Positions 24,822-33,169 of a stretch of 64,000 bases of DNA are shown here, one piece after another (the first letter of the stretch is position 1; each line of letters begins with the position of its first letter). A program made the position numbers and the translations under genes. The stretch covers positions 1 through 64,000 of the forward strand of contig NZ_BDCE01000102.1 of NCBI RefSeq assembly GCF_001613345.1. Reading direction: 5' to 3'. The notes beneath the pieces are model-generated. The model ran no database searches and had not been told where the DNA came from. It saw nothing but the letters and a program-made list of their open reading frames with translations. This DNA comes from Nocardia uniformis NBRC 13702. Lineage in GTDB: Bacteria; Actinomycetota; Actinomycetes; Mycobacteriales; Mycobacteriaceae.

Positions 24822-26693
24822 GTGACCGGCACCGTGATGGCGAATCCACTGCTGTCGATACTGGGGGAGACCATCGCGGTCGCGCGCGCGGCCGAGCGGG
24901 GGGACCTGGTGGGGCGGCTGGAGACCGTCGCGCAGCGGGTCCGCGATCCGCGACGACGGATCGTGGTGGCGGGGTTGGGCAATCAGGGCAAGAGTCAGTT
25001 CGTGAACGCGCTGCTCAACCTGGATGTATGTGCGGTGGGCGATGATACGACCACCACCGTCACGGTCACCCTGTCGCACGGTCAGCAGCCGCGGGCGGCG
25101 GCGGTACTCGCCGGACCGGGTGGCGGTGATACCGAATCCACCCGGGTGCCGGTACCTTTCGAGGAGCTCGGGGTCACCGACCACGCGATGAGGGCGCGGC
25201 CGGTGCTGCGGGTGGAGGTGGAAACCCCCAACCAGCTGCTCGCCGACGGGATCGTACTGGTCGACACCCCCGGTCTGGGCGCGCACGGAAATTCAGGCGC
25301 GGCAGGTGTTTTCGGTGCGATCCCGGCGGCGGACGCGGTACTGGTACTCACCGACGCCTCCACCGAACTCACCGCGCCGGAGGTAGAATTCCTGCGGCAG
25401 GCGCGGGAACTGTGTCCGGCGGTGGCGGTCCTGCTCAGCAAGGTCGACCTGTACCCGCACTGGCGGCAGGTGTCCGAAGCCAATCAGCGGCATCTGGCGC
25501 ATGCCGGACTCGAACTGCCGATTATCCCGGTGTCCTCGCTCCTGCGCACACACGCCATGCGCCTGCGCGATGAACAGTTGGGCCGCGAATCCGGGTTCGG
25601 GCAGGTGTTCCAGTTCCTGCGTGACCAGGTGGTGGCTCGCGACGTGACGGCGGTGCGGCAGGCGGTGGGCCTCGATATCGGTTCGGCGGCCGAGCATTTG
25701 GCACTGGCGCTGGGTAGTGAGCTGGTGGCACTGCGGGATCCGGAGCGCGGAGCCGCCGCCATTCGTGAATTGCGCGCGGCCAAGGCAGCCGCCGAACAAT
25801 TGCGGCGGCGCACCGCCACCTGGCAGCAGACCCTGGGCGACGGAATCACCGACCTGGCCGGTGATATCGACCATGACCTGCGCAATCGACTGCGCAATAT
25901 CGCCCGCGAGGCCGAGGAGTGGATCGACGATCACGATCCCGGGCGACACTGGGACGCCATCGAGGAATGGCTCACCGGCATGGTCGGAACCGCCGTGGGC
26001 GATAACCTGCTGTGGACGCGGACCCGCACCATCAAGCTGGCCGAACAGGTCGCCGGACATTTCACCGAGCTGGGTGCGGTGGATCTACCGGAGGTGTCGA
26101 ACACACTCGACCCCGGTGGTTCTCGCGTGGGCTCCTGCACACTCGCCGATCTCGAACCGGATCTCGGCTTCACACACAAGGTGCTGGTCGGCGTTCGGGG
26201 CTCCTACGGCGGCGTGGTCATGGTCGGATTGGCGGGGACGCTCGCGGGTATGGCGCTCATCAACCCGCTCTCGCTCGGCGCGGGAGTAATCCTGGGCAGC
26301 AAGGCTTTCCGCGACGATAAGCAGGCCCGCCTGGCCAAACGCCGTGCCGAGGCCAAACAAGCCGTCCGCCGCTACGTAGACGACATCGCCTTTCACTGTG
26401 GCAAGGAAACCAAGGACCGCCTACACCGCATCCACCGCCTCCTCCGCGACCACTTCACCGGCATAGCCGACCGCAGCCTCCGCTCCCTCGACGATTCCCT
26501 CCGCGCCGCCCAGGAGGCCGCCGGTGTCGAATCGACCCGCCGCACCGCCCGCTGCACCGAACTCGAACGCCAGCTCCGGGTTGTGGCCGAACTCCGCCGC
26601 CACGCGGAGGCACTGCTGCCCTCCGGTGCGCGTACGACCGAGCCCGCACTCCCACCGGGCCAACCGCCGCGCACCGCCCTGGGAGCCCCTTGA
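24822..26693 (+). CDS. iniA: IniA-like dynamin-family GTPase
   Basis: 623 residues, bacterial dynamin-like protein. G1 P-loop GLGNQGKSQ near residue 50, G2 region with DDTTTTVTVTL, G3 LVDTPGLGAHG near 147, and G4 LSKVDLYPHW near 207. Long helical stalk segments follow. A hydrophobic hairpin GGVVMVGLAGTLAGMALINP with LSLGAGVILG near 465-495 is the membrane-fission/insertion element expected of IniA. The C-terminus is helical and arginine-rich. Mycobacterial IniA promotes membrane fission and isoniazid/ethambutol tolerance. GTG start at 24822, 36 bp after iniB, so they are likely co-transcribed. Unlike in mycobacteria, iniC does not follow directly: a 582-bp repeat-rich gap intervenes. Confidence 0.92.
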   Translation: MTGTVMANPLLSILGETIAVARAAERGDLVGRLETVAQRVRDPRRRIVVAGLGNQGKSQFVNALLNLDVCAVGDDTTTTVTVTLSHGQQPRAAAVLAGPGGGDTESTRVPVPFEELGVTDHAMRARPVLRVEVETPNQLLADGIVLVDTPGLGAHGNSGAAGVFGAIPAADAVLVLTDASTELTAPEVEFLRQARELCPAVAVLLSKVDLYPHWRQVSEANQRHLAHAGLELPIIPVSSLLRTHAMRLRDEQLGRESGFGQVFQFLRDQVVARDVTAVRQAVGLDIGSAAEHLALALGSELVALRDPERGAAAIRELRAAKAAAEQLRRRTATWQQTLGDGITDLAGDIDHDLRNRLRNIAREAEEWIDDHDPGRHWDAIEEWLTGMVGTAVGDNLLWTRTRTIKLAEQVAGHFTELGAVDLPEVSNTLDPGGSRVGSCTLADLEPDLGFTHKVLVGVRGSYGGVVMVGLAGTLAGMALINPLSLGAGVILGSKAFRDDKQARLAKRRAEAKQAVRRYVDDIAFHCGKETKDRLHRIHRLLRDHFTGIADRSLRSLDDSLRAAQEAAGVESTRRTARCTELERQLRVVAELRRHAEALLPSGARTTEPALPPGQPPRTALGAP

Positions 26694-26747
26694 TACGCGG
26701 CTCGCACCTCCCCGCGCAACCGGAACCTCACACAGCACCAGCCATCC

Positions 26748-26954
26748 CGGCACCCCGGCCCAGGCTCCGCACCCCGGCCCAGGCTCGGCACCCAGTCCGG
26801 CCCAGGCCCGGAGCCCCGGCCCGGAGCCCCGGCCCAGGCCCAGGCTCGGCACCCAGTCCAGCCCAGGCCCGGTACCCAGCCCCAGCCCCAGCCCCAGGCC
26901 CAGGCCCAGGCCCAGGCCCAGGCCCGGTACCCAACCCAGGCTCAGTACCCAGCC
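26748..26954 (+). repeat. GGCCCA/CCCAGG tandem low-complexity repeat
   Basis: Short C/G-rich units (GGCCCAGGC, CCCAGC, CCGGTACCCAGC) are repeated tandemly. The most regular tract is six-base units GGCCCA near 26890-26930. It lies directly before the REP-like element. Confidence 0.8.
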
Positions 26955-26955
26955 C

Positions 26956-27043
26956 GTCATTCCGGCGTGCTTTTGGCCGGAATCCACCGCAATGGTTGGG
27001 CCGCTACAGGTGTGGATCCCGGCCAAAAACACGCCGGAATGAC
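26956..27043. repeat. REP-like palindromic repeat, full copy 2
   Basis: Left arm 26956-26987 (GTCATTCCGGCGTGC...GGAATCCAC), 24-nt loop, right arm 27012-27043 (GTGGATCCCGGCC...CGCCGGAATGAC). Confidence 0.85.
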
Positions 27044-27061
27044 TGGGGCGTGGAGTGTCGC

Positions 27062-27208
27062 GATGACTGAGGCGGTGCTGTGCCGGGATGGCTCAGGCGT
27101 GGCGTGCCGCGATGATCGAGGCGGTGCTGTGCCGGGATGGCTCAGGCGTGGCGTGCCGCGATGATCGAGGCGGTGCTGTGCCGGGATGACTCGGGTGTGG
27201 GCCGCCGG
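27062..27208 (+). repeat. 49-bp tandem repeat (about three copies)
   Basis: Units at 27062-27110, 27111-27159 and 27160-27208; the first two differ at only two positions. Each divides into two ~25-bp halves with GATGA or GATGGCTC near the start and GTGCCG near the end, like the 25-bp array at 1-110 and the outer end of the REP arms. Confidence 0.85.
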
Positions 27209-27275
27209 AATGGCTTTCCGGTCCGCGGTGCGCCGCACCTGGGCAAGCTCAGCGGGTAGTGGGCGGAGGTGAATT

Positions 27276-28892
27276 GTGCCCCGGTACCGTGACCAGATGG
27301 TTTTCGACACCCCGGGTGCTGTGGCCGGGATCGTGCCCGAGGCGCGACGGTTGATCGGTGTGGCCCGGCAGGCCTATGCCGGGCAGGCGCGGCCGGGCGC
27401 GTTGCTCGCCGATTGTGCGCGGCGACTGGATGAACCGCTGCGGGTGGCCTTGGCCGGGCAGTTGAAGGCCGGGAAGTCGACGCTGCTGAACGCACTGGTC
27501 GGGCAGGATATCGCGCCGACGGATGCGACCGAGTGCACCCGATTGGTGACCTGGTATCGGCATGGGGCCACGCCCCGGGTGACCGCGTACGCACGCGATG
27601 GGGCGCGGGCCGATGTGGTGGTGCGCCGCGATCGCGGGGCCGATGGGCTACCGGGCGCGCACGGGCTGCACTTCGATCTGTCGGCACTGCGCTGGAATGC
27701 CGCGGGTGCGCGATCGGTGGAGCATCTCGACGTGCAGTGGCCGTCGGAGGAGTTGGCCCGCACCACGATTATCGACACCCCGGGTATCTCGTCGCTGTCG
27801 CAGGAGGTGTCGGCGCGCACCTCCCGGTTGCTCACCCCTACCGCCGACCCGGCCGGTGTCGCCCTGCCGAGCGCCGATGCCGTTGTCTACCTCCTGCGCC
27901 GCCTGGATGCCGCCGATGTGGACTTCCTCGAAACCATCGGTGCGGGATCCGGTGCGGTGCATCGCGGTTCGGCGGTGTCGGGCCCGCTGGGCGCGGTCGG
28001 CGTGGTGTCGCGTGCGGATGAGATCGGTGCCGGACGTATCGACGCTCTGCATTCCGCTCGCGATGTGGCATCGAGGTTCGCGGACGAACTGGAGCGAACC
28101 GGCCTGTGCCAGTCCGTTATCCCGGTGGCCGGATTGCTCGCCTTCGCCGCCGCGACGCTGCGGCAGCGGGAGTACGCGGCCTTCGAAGCGCTGGCAGCGG
28201 TCCCCACCGAGGAGCTCACCGCCGCCCTGCTCTCCGCCGACCGCTTCGCCCGCCCCGACCTGCGATTACCTGTGCCTCCGGAGCTGCGCGCCCACCTCGC
28301 CGCGCGCTTCGGTCTGTTCGGAATCCGCCTGTCCGTCACCCTGATCCGGCTCGGCGTCCGCGACTCCGCGTCCCTCGCAGCCGAACTCACCGCTCGCAGC
28401 GGCCTCGATGAACTCCGCACCGTCCTGGACGTGCAATTCGCCCAGCGCGCGGAGGAACTCAAGGCGCATTCCGCGCTGACCGGTCTGGCCCGAGTCCTCA
28501 CCGCCTTCCCGGGCACCGCCGCCGACTCCGTCCTGCCGCGAGTCCGCACGCTACTCGCCGATGTCCACGGCTTCGCGGAATTGCGACTCCTCGGTCGCCT
28601 CCGTTCCGACGACCTCCCCCTCCCGGCCGACGATCTGACCGAACTTCACCGCCTCATAGGAGGTTCCGGCGTCGCCCCGCACCTGCGTCTCGGCCTCCCC
28701 GCCGACGCCGACCTCGCGACCCAGCACGGTGGCGCGCTCGCCGCCGTCCGCAAATGGCGTTCCCGAGCCGGCCACCCACTGGCCGACCAATCGACGGCCG
28801 CCGCCTGCCTCATCGCGGCTCGCAGCGCGGAGGGTCTGCTGGACCTGCTGCAGGAACCGCCGACCACACCGTTCACCCGAATCCGCCGCTAG
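27276..28892 (+). CDS. iniC: IniC-like dynamin-family GTPase
   Basis: 538 residues, second dynamin-like GTPase of the ini locus. G1 P-loop LAGQLKAGKSTLLNALVG near residue 62, G2 DATECTRLVTWY near 87, G3 TIIDTPGISSLSQEV near 165, and a weak G4 at VVSRADEIGAG near 246. Helical, with no obvious hydrophobic insertion of the kind seen in IniA. GTG start at 27276, five bases after GGAGGT. Mycobacterial IniC acts with IniA. Its separation by 582 bp of repeats, and its own strong ribosome site, suggest it may have an independent promoter here. Its stop overlaps the stop of the convergent dehydrogenase gene in CTAG (28889-28892). Confidence 0.88.
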   Translation: MPRYRDQMVFDTPGAVAGIVPEARRLIGVARQAYAGQARPGALLADCARRLDEPLRVALAGQLKAGKSTLLNALVGQDIAPTDATECTRLVTWYRHGATPRVTAYARDGARADVVVRRDRGADGLPGAHGLHFDLSALRWNAAGARSVEHLDVQWPSEELARTTIIDTPGISSLSQEVSARTSRLLTPTADPAGVALPSADAVVYLLRRLDAADVDFLETIGAGSGAVHRGSAVSGPLGAVGVVSRADEIGAGRIDALHSARDVASRFADELERTGLCQSVIPVAGLLAFAAATLRQREYAAFEALAAVPTEELTAALLSADRFARPDLRLPVPPELRAHLAARFGLFGIRLSVTLIRLGVRDSASLAAELTARSGLDELRTVLDVQFAQRAEELKAHSALTGLARVLTAFPGTAADSVLPRVRTLLADVHGFAELRLLGRLRSDDLPLPADDLTELHRLIGGSGVAPHLRLGLPADADLATQHGGALAAVRKWRSRAGHPLADQSTAAACLIAARSAEGLLDLLQEPPTTPFTRIRR

Positions 28893-30049
28893 GGCGCGGT
28901 TTTCGGGCTGCGCGGATCGATGAGGATCTTGGCGTGATGGTCGGGGGAGGCGAGCGTGGCGAAGGCGGTGTCGATACCGTCCAGACCCACGGTGCCGGTG
29001 ATCAGTGGGGACGGGTCCACCTTGCCGTCGGCGATCATATGCAGGGTGTCGCGGAATTCACCGGGGTCGTAGCCGAGGACGAAGCGGAGTTCGATTTCCT
29101 TATTGATGGCTGTGGCGGGGTGGATCTGGTCGGTCTGCATGCAGACGCCCACCACGACCACCCGGGACATGGGTGGAGCGGCAGTCAGGATCTGGTCGAG
29201 AATCCCTGGGACACCGACGCATTCGAAGATGACCGGCGTATTCGGGCCCTGGTTGAGGGCGTGAGCGGCACGGAAGAGGTACCACCACGGCAGATTCGGA
29301 ATCCGGCGGAACTTGTCCATGGCGTCGAAGCCGAGGTTAAGGATATCGGTGGCGCCGGTAATGCGGGACTTGTGCGGAGCCGCGTCCCATGGAGATTCGG
29401 TACCGGGATCGACCACCACATCCGCTCCACAGCGGGCGGCGAGTTCGCGACGGCGCGGTGAGAAGTCGCTGGCCACCACCGTCCGCACCCCGGCGGCCTT
29501 CAGCATGCTGATGACCGCCAAACCAATGGGCCCGCAACCGATCACGAAAGCCGTTTGCTTCTTGCCGATCCGGCCTTTTCGCACGGCATGCCAGGCCACC
29601 GCCATGGGTTCGGTCAGGGCGGCGAGTTCCGCCGACAACCCATTGGGTACGGGGAAGGTCATGGATTCCTGCACCACGACCTGCTCGGCATAACCACCGG
29701 GCGCGGCGACCGACAGTCCGGTCAGATGCGGTTCGCGGCCGTGCCGCAGGATGGGCAGCGCGACCACCGGAGTGCCGATCCGCCAACGCTTTCGGCAGCC
29801 CGGCCCGTAATCGACTATCTCCCCGGAGAATTCGTGTCCGAGCACCACGCTCTGCTCCGAGCGCATGAAGTGGTTGTAGCCGGTGGCCGAGGCCAGGTCG
29901 GCGAGTTCATCGCAATGGACGCGCGCGTGTAGATCGGAGCCGCAGATCCCGCACCGGGTCACCTCGATCAGCACCTGTCCGCTGCCCGGAACGGGGGTCG
30001 GGAGATCCCGCACCTGGAATTCGCCCTTGGTGACGACGGTCGCTCGCAT
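28889..30049 (-). CDS. Zinc-binding medium-chain alcohol dehydrogenase
   Basis: 386 residues. Catalytic zinc ligands in CGICGSDLHARVH and GHEFSGEI, with a long lid between them (YNHFMRSEQSVVLGHE). NAD(P)-binding GCGPIGLAVISML near 190 and VASDFSPRRRELAARCGAD. The usual four-cysteine structural zinc lobe is absent (LPILRHGREPHLTGLS instead). The substrate cannot be assigned. An in-family insertion rich in tryptophan (RRIPNLPWWYLFRAAHALNQGP) is distinctive. ATG at 30049 with AGGAGT upstream. It converges on iniC with a three-base overlap of stop codons. Confidence 0.88.
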   Translation of the reverse strand: MRATVVTKGEFQVRDLPTPVPGSGQVLIEVTRCGICGSDLHARVHCDELADLASATGYNHFMRSEQSVVLGHEFSGEIVDYGPGCRKRWRIGTPVVALPILRHGREPHLTGLSVAAPGGYAEQVVVQESMTFPVPNGLSAELAALTEPMAVAWHAVRKGRIGKKQTAFVIGCGPIGLAVISMLKAAGVRTVVASDFSPRRRELAARCGADVVVDPGTESPWDAAPHKSRITGATDILNLGFDAMDKFRRIPNLPWWYLFRAAHALNQGPNTPVIFECVGVPGILDQILTAAPPMSRVVVVGVCMQTDQIHPATAINKEIELRFVLGYDPGEFRDTLHMIADGKVDPSPLITGTVGLDGIDTAFATLASPDHHAKILIDPRSPKTAP

Positions 30050-30196
30050 GACTGACTCCTGACGAAGACGGTGTCCGCCAGATTCTTCCCGACTCGGCTG
30101 CCGGAGGACTCCGCTTCGCCGAGGTCTGCTGAGCGCATGGCGTGTGGAATGCGCCGCACCGGGTACGCGCACCATGTCCGGAAGGGTAGGTGCCGC

Positions 30197-30838
30197 ATGA
30201 GCCGACAAGGGGTCGTCCGCGCATTGCTGGATCGCGCGGGAACCAGTTACGCCGCAGAGGCCGGTATCCGGCTGGCCGATAAACCCGCACCCCTCTATCA
30301 ATTGCTGGTGCTCGCCCACCTGCTCAGTACCCGAATCTCCGCGGATATCGCCGTGGCCGCCACCCGCGAGCTCGTGACCAGCGGATACCGCACGCCACAC
30401 CGGGTCGCCGATGCCGACTGGCAGGAGCTTGTCGACGCCCTCGGCCGCGCCCGATACCGGCGCTACGACGAATCCACCGCGAGCCGCCTCGGCGCGAATG
30501 CCGCCCTGCTGCTCGACCGCTACGAAGGCGACCTGCGCAAAGTCGCGGCGGAAGCCGACCACGACCCCAGTCGTCTGGCCGATCTGCTGCAGCAGTTCCA
30601 AGGCATCGGCCCGGTCGGCGCGGATATCTTCCTCCGCGAGGTGCAGGACACCTGGACCTGGGCCCGCCCGCATTTCGACGAGCGAGCCCGCAGCGGCGCG
30701 CGACAACTCGATCTGCCCACCGACGCCGACAGCCTGGCCCGCCTCGCGCCCGGCCACGACGCCGACCTGGCCGCCGCCCTCGTTCGGATCACCCTCGATC
30801 GCGACCTCGCGCGCGAGGTACTCGCCGCAGCCGAATAG
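30197..30838 (+). CDS. HhH-GPD (endonuclease III-like) superfamily protein
   Basis: 213 residues. It shows the endonuclease III-like helical layout: YQLLVLAHLLSTRIS in the N-terminal helix, then LLQQFQGIGPVGADIFLREVQDTW, which contains the helix-hairpin-helix (FQGIGPVGADIF). The catalytic lysine expected in HhH glycosylase/lyases and the C-terminal iron-sulfur cysteines are not visible, so it is probably a divergent, possibly non-catalytic member. Such proteins are common in Actinobacteria. ATG at 30197 is preceded by an AAGGGTAGG-type site. The 147-bp gap to the divergent dehydrogenase gene should contain both promoters. Confidence 0.75.
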   Translation: MSRQGVVRALLDRAGTSYAAEAGIRLADKPAPLYQLLVLAHLLSTRISADIAVAATRELVTSGYRTPHRVADADWQELVDALGRARYRRYDESTASRLGANAALLLDRYEGDLRKVAAEADHDPSRLADLLQQFQGIGPVGADIFLREVQDTWTWARPHFDERARSGARQLDLPTDADSLARLAPGHDADLAAALVRITLDRDLAREVLAAAE

Positions 30839-30980
30839 CGCGCGTAGGAACGGCCCGCAACCGTCAACCGGTGGAATGGCGGGGGCGGCACCACGCATTC
30901 GAGCTCGGTAACAGCGGGATGCCACGCCCATAGGTGGGTTAGGGCGTACGCGGCATACCACCAGCGCTTACGATCCCGAT

Positions 30981-32073
30981 GTGGGATCGAGATCGTCCGG
31001 AGCGCCGGGGCAGTCGACGGGGTCCGGGCAAATCCGGGCACGGGATATCGACCGTGTGAATGCGCGGGCCCGCCTCGACGCCGCCTATGAGGAGGGGCAG
31101 CTCGCGGCGGGCGAGTATCACACGCGATCCGAGCGCGCGGGTAAGGCGGAGACGCTCGCGCAGCTGCACCGACTGGTAGCGGATTTGCAGGCCTCGCCGG
31201 GGACGGCGGATCTGAAGCTGCCTCAACCGGATTCGGTCCACCGCGGAACGCGACGGGCCGGTTACCCGCCCCATGTTCGAGCGCGCGACGACGACCGTGC
31301 CGCCACCTGCGTGCTGTTTGGACGCGGCACTCGGCGATGGCCAGCTCGCCGCGGACGATCATCGCACCCTGATCGAATTGGCCGGGACGGCAAAGACTCT
31401 GGGTGAGCTCACGGAGTTCACCGCGGACCTGCAGCGGACGTCCGACGCCCCCGCCGGGCCGCGGCCGCCGCGCTCACATCGACGGCAGTGGTTCGCCGCG
31501 ATACTGGTGGCCGCGACCGTGGCGGCGGCGGCCACCGGCTTTGCCCTGGTATATCGACCGGCGGTGACCATCTCGATGCCGGGTGATCCCGAATTGGATG
31601 CGGCGGCACCACTGGTGATCGCGACTCCCAGTCTGGTGACTCGCGAGGGCATGGCGCTGTTTCGTGACCAATACCGTGCCAGGTTCGGTGACACCATCGC
31701 CGACCGATTCCTGCTCTATCCCGATATGGCCAGTGTCGATCGACCGTCGGCAATTCGCGACACGCTGTATGAGAGCTGGAACTACCGAGGCGGTTTCGCG
31801 AAGTCGGGTGACCCGAGGTCACGGACGTCCGGCACCGTCACGGTCGATCTCGGAACCCTGGATATCGATGCCATGGCGAGTCTGATCACCCTGGCCGTCA
31901 CCGGACTGGGGGTCGAGCAGGGGCGCGTCACCCACATTGTTTTCGACGCCAGCCGTGCCGGCCGGGGCCAGCCATCGGTGGTGATCTACGTCAACAACGA
32001 GTTCAAGGAGAGCGCCCACCTGGAGGCGACTCCGAGCGGCGAAATCCTGCGACAGTCCCCGTTCCGGAAGTAG
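30981..32073 (+). pseudogene. DUF1707-type membrane protein, split by a frameshift
   Basis: Two overlapping frames join into one protein. The first (from GTG at 30981) encodes a DUF1707 domain (RVNARARLDAAYEEGQLAAG, then LVADLQA) and the start of a second, ending RARDDDRAATCVL at 31316. The continuation LDAALGDGQLAADDH..LTEFTADLQ lies in the next frame from 31318 to a stop at 32073, with a transmembrane helix (FAAILVAATVAAAATGFALV) and a C-terminal domain (FRDQYRARFGDTIADRFLLYP). The paralogue at 32086 reads RVRDTDRVDACALLDAARDNGQ continuously, which locates one extra base in the TTT at 31317-31319. Either a real disrupted gene or a sequence error. Confidence 0.8.
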
Positions 32074-32085
32074 GTGGGAGAGCCC

Positions 32086-32850
32086 GTGCGAACATCCCGG
32101 CACAGCGGCCTGCGCGTGCGTGACACCGATCGCGTCGATGCCTGCGCCCTCCTCGACGCCGCGCGCGACAATGGCCAGCTCACTGCGAACGAGCACGATG
32201 ACCGCACCGTGAAAGCCATGCGCGCCAAGACTTTCGGCGATCTGGACGGGCTGATCGGGGATTTGCAGGTACCCGCCAATCTGGTCGATACCCCGGTGGT
32301 GCGGACCGATCGTCGTCGCCGCTCGCGGCGCTGGGAGGTGGCGGCGGCCGTGGTCGGTGCGGCCGGGATCCTCGGCGCGCTCGTCGGTTGGGGCGCGCGC
32401 GAGACGGTTGGGCGGCCTATGCCCGACCTGAATACCGGCCGTGGACTGGACGCTCTCATTGCCGACTATCGCGAGCGATACGGCGACACCATGGTCGACG
32501 AGCTGACCCTCTACCCCGACTACGTGATCATCGAGCGGCAATCGGGCACACAGACCCAGCGCATTCGCTACGACGGCGGTTTCAACGCCTACACCGAGTC
32601 CTCGCGATCGGACAAGGCGGAGGCCTTCGACCTCGCGACCATCGACGTCCCCGTCATCGCCCGATTCATCGCCGGAGCCCCGAAAAGCGTCCGTGCGCCC
32701 GGCAGCCCGGTCGGCCACATCATGATCGAACGGCCCGAGAAGGGCGAGAACCCCTTCGTTCGGATCTATGTCGAAAGCCCGGGGAAGACCGGATACCTGG
32801 AGGTCACGACCGCCGGGGAGCCGCTGCGGGTCAACCGGGTGGACGAGTAG
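32086..32850 (+). CDS. DUF1707 membrane protein
   Basis: 254 residues. N-terminal DUF1707 domain (RVRDTDRVDACALLDAARDNG, then DLDGLIGDLQ), a basic segment and one transmembrane helix (VAAAVVGAAGILGALVGWGA, near 85-105), then an extracytoplasmic domain of about 150 residues containing YRERYGDTMVDELTLYPDY. The same C-terminal motif (FRDQYRARFGDTIADRFLLYP) occurs in the frameshifted gene just upstream, so the two are tandem paralogues. GTG at 32086 has GGGAG five bases upstream; a GTG at 32074 is possible. Function unknown; DUF1707 is usually an accessory domain of actinobacterial membrane proteins. Confidence 0.8.
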   Translation: MRTSRHSGLRVRDTDRVDACALLDAARDNGQLTANEHDDRTVKAMRAKTFGDLDGLIGDLQVPANLVDTPVVRTDRRRRSRRWEVAAAVVGAAGILGALVGWGARETVGRPMPDLNTGRGLDALIADYRERYGDTMVDELTLYPDYVIIERQSGTQTQRIRYDGGFNAYTESSRSDKAEAFDLATIDVPVIARFIAGAPKSVRAPGSPVGHIMIERPEKGENPFVRIYVESPGKTGYLEVTTAGEPLRVNRVDE

Positions 32851-32994
32851 CCGCCATCGGCGGGGCCTGCCCCGCGATCGCGGGCCAGCACCGACCCTTG
32901 GTTTCAGACCGGTCGGCATGGTCCACAATGACTCCCGGGTCGACCTCGCTGGGGGCTCGTAGCGAACTCTCGCGAAAAATTTCTCCACACCCCG

Positions 32995-33021
32995 GGAATA
33001 GATCGACCTGGGCCCTCAGTT
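32995..33021 (+). promoter_or_regulatory. SigH-like promoter of dnaK
   Basis: GGAATA at 32995-33000 and GTT at 33019-33021 with an 18-bp spacer fit the mycobacterial SigH consensus GGAAYA-N16-20-GTT. It lies 17 bp before the HAIR. Confidence 0.55.
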
Positions 33022-33037
33022 GGTCATTCACGTCAAG

Positions 33038-33058
33038 GTTGAGCGAGTACGACTCAAG
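33038..33058. promoter_or_regulatory. HAIR (HspR operator) of the dnaK operon
   Basis: GTTGAGC (33038-33044), 7-bp spacer, ACTCAAG (33052-33058). This matches the HspR-associated inverted repeat CTTGAGT-N7-ACTCAAG with two changes in the left arm. The repressor gene hspR is the last gene of the same operon. Confidence 0.9.
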
Positions 33059-33169
33059 TTCAAGTTGCATCCCGGACGAACCGAGTGCAGGATTGAGCCG
33101 ACCACGCTCAGTGTTGCTGAGAGCTCTGCTCCAGTGCCAAGCAAGGTACGTCAACTAGGAGGAATCAAA

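Larger units (their letters stand above)
26694..27275. other. Repeat-filled gap between iniA and iniC
   Basis: 582 bp with no credible gene. In order: a CCCAGG-rich tandem region (26748-26954), a REP-like palindrome (26956-27043) and a 49-bp tandem repeat (27062-27208). A ribosome site (GGAGGT, 27265-27270) precedes iniC. Confidence 0.75.
32851..33169. other. dnaK promoter region
   Basis: 319 bp without a gene. It contains the SigH-like promoter at 32995-33021, the HAIR operator at 33038-33058 and a consensus ribosome site AGGAGG at 33157-33162. Confidence 0.75.

Noticed and set aside
22779..25286. 835-codon minus-strand frame over iniB
   Set aside because: Generated by the Gly/Ala repeat codons of iniB read backwards; repetitive His/Arg/Thr-rich product without homology.
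26421..27070. Open frames over the CCCAGG region that would encode Pro- or Gly-rich proteins
   Set aside because: They consist only of the tandem repeat and REP arms, lack ribosome sites and run in several frames and both strands at once.
31273..32073. Independent gene starting at ATG 31273
   Set aside because: Its first 15 codons do not match the family, while the upstream frame supplies the missing half of the DUF1707 domain; a frameshift explains both.
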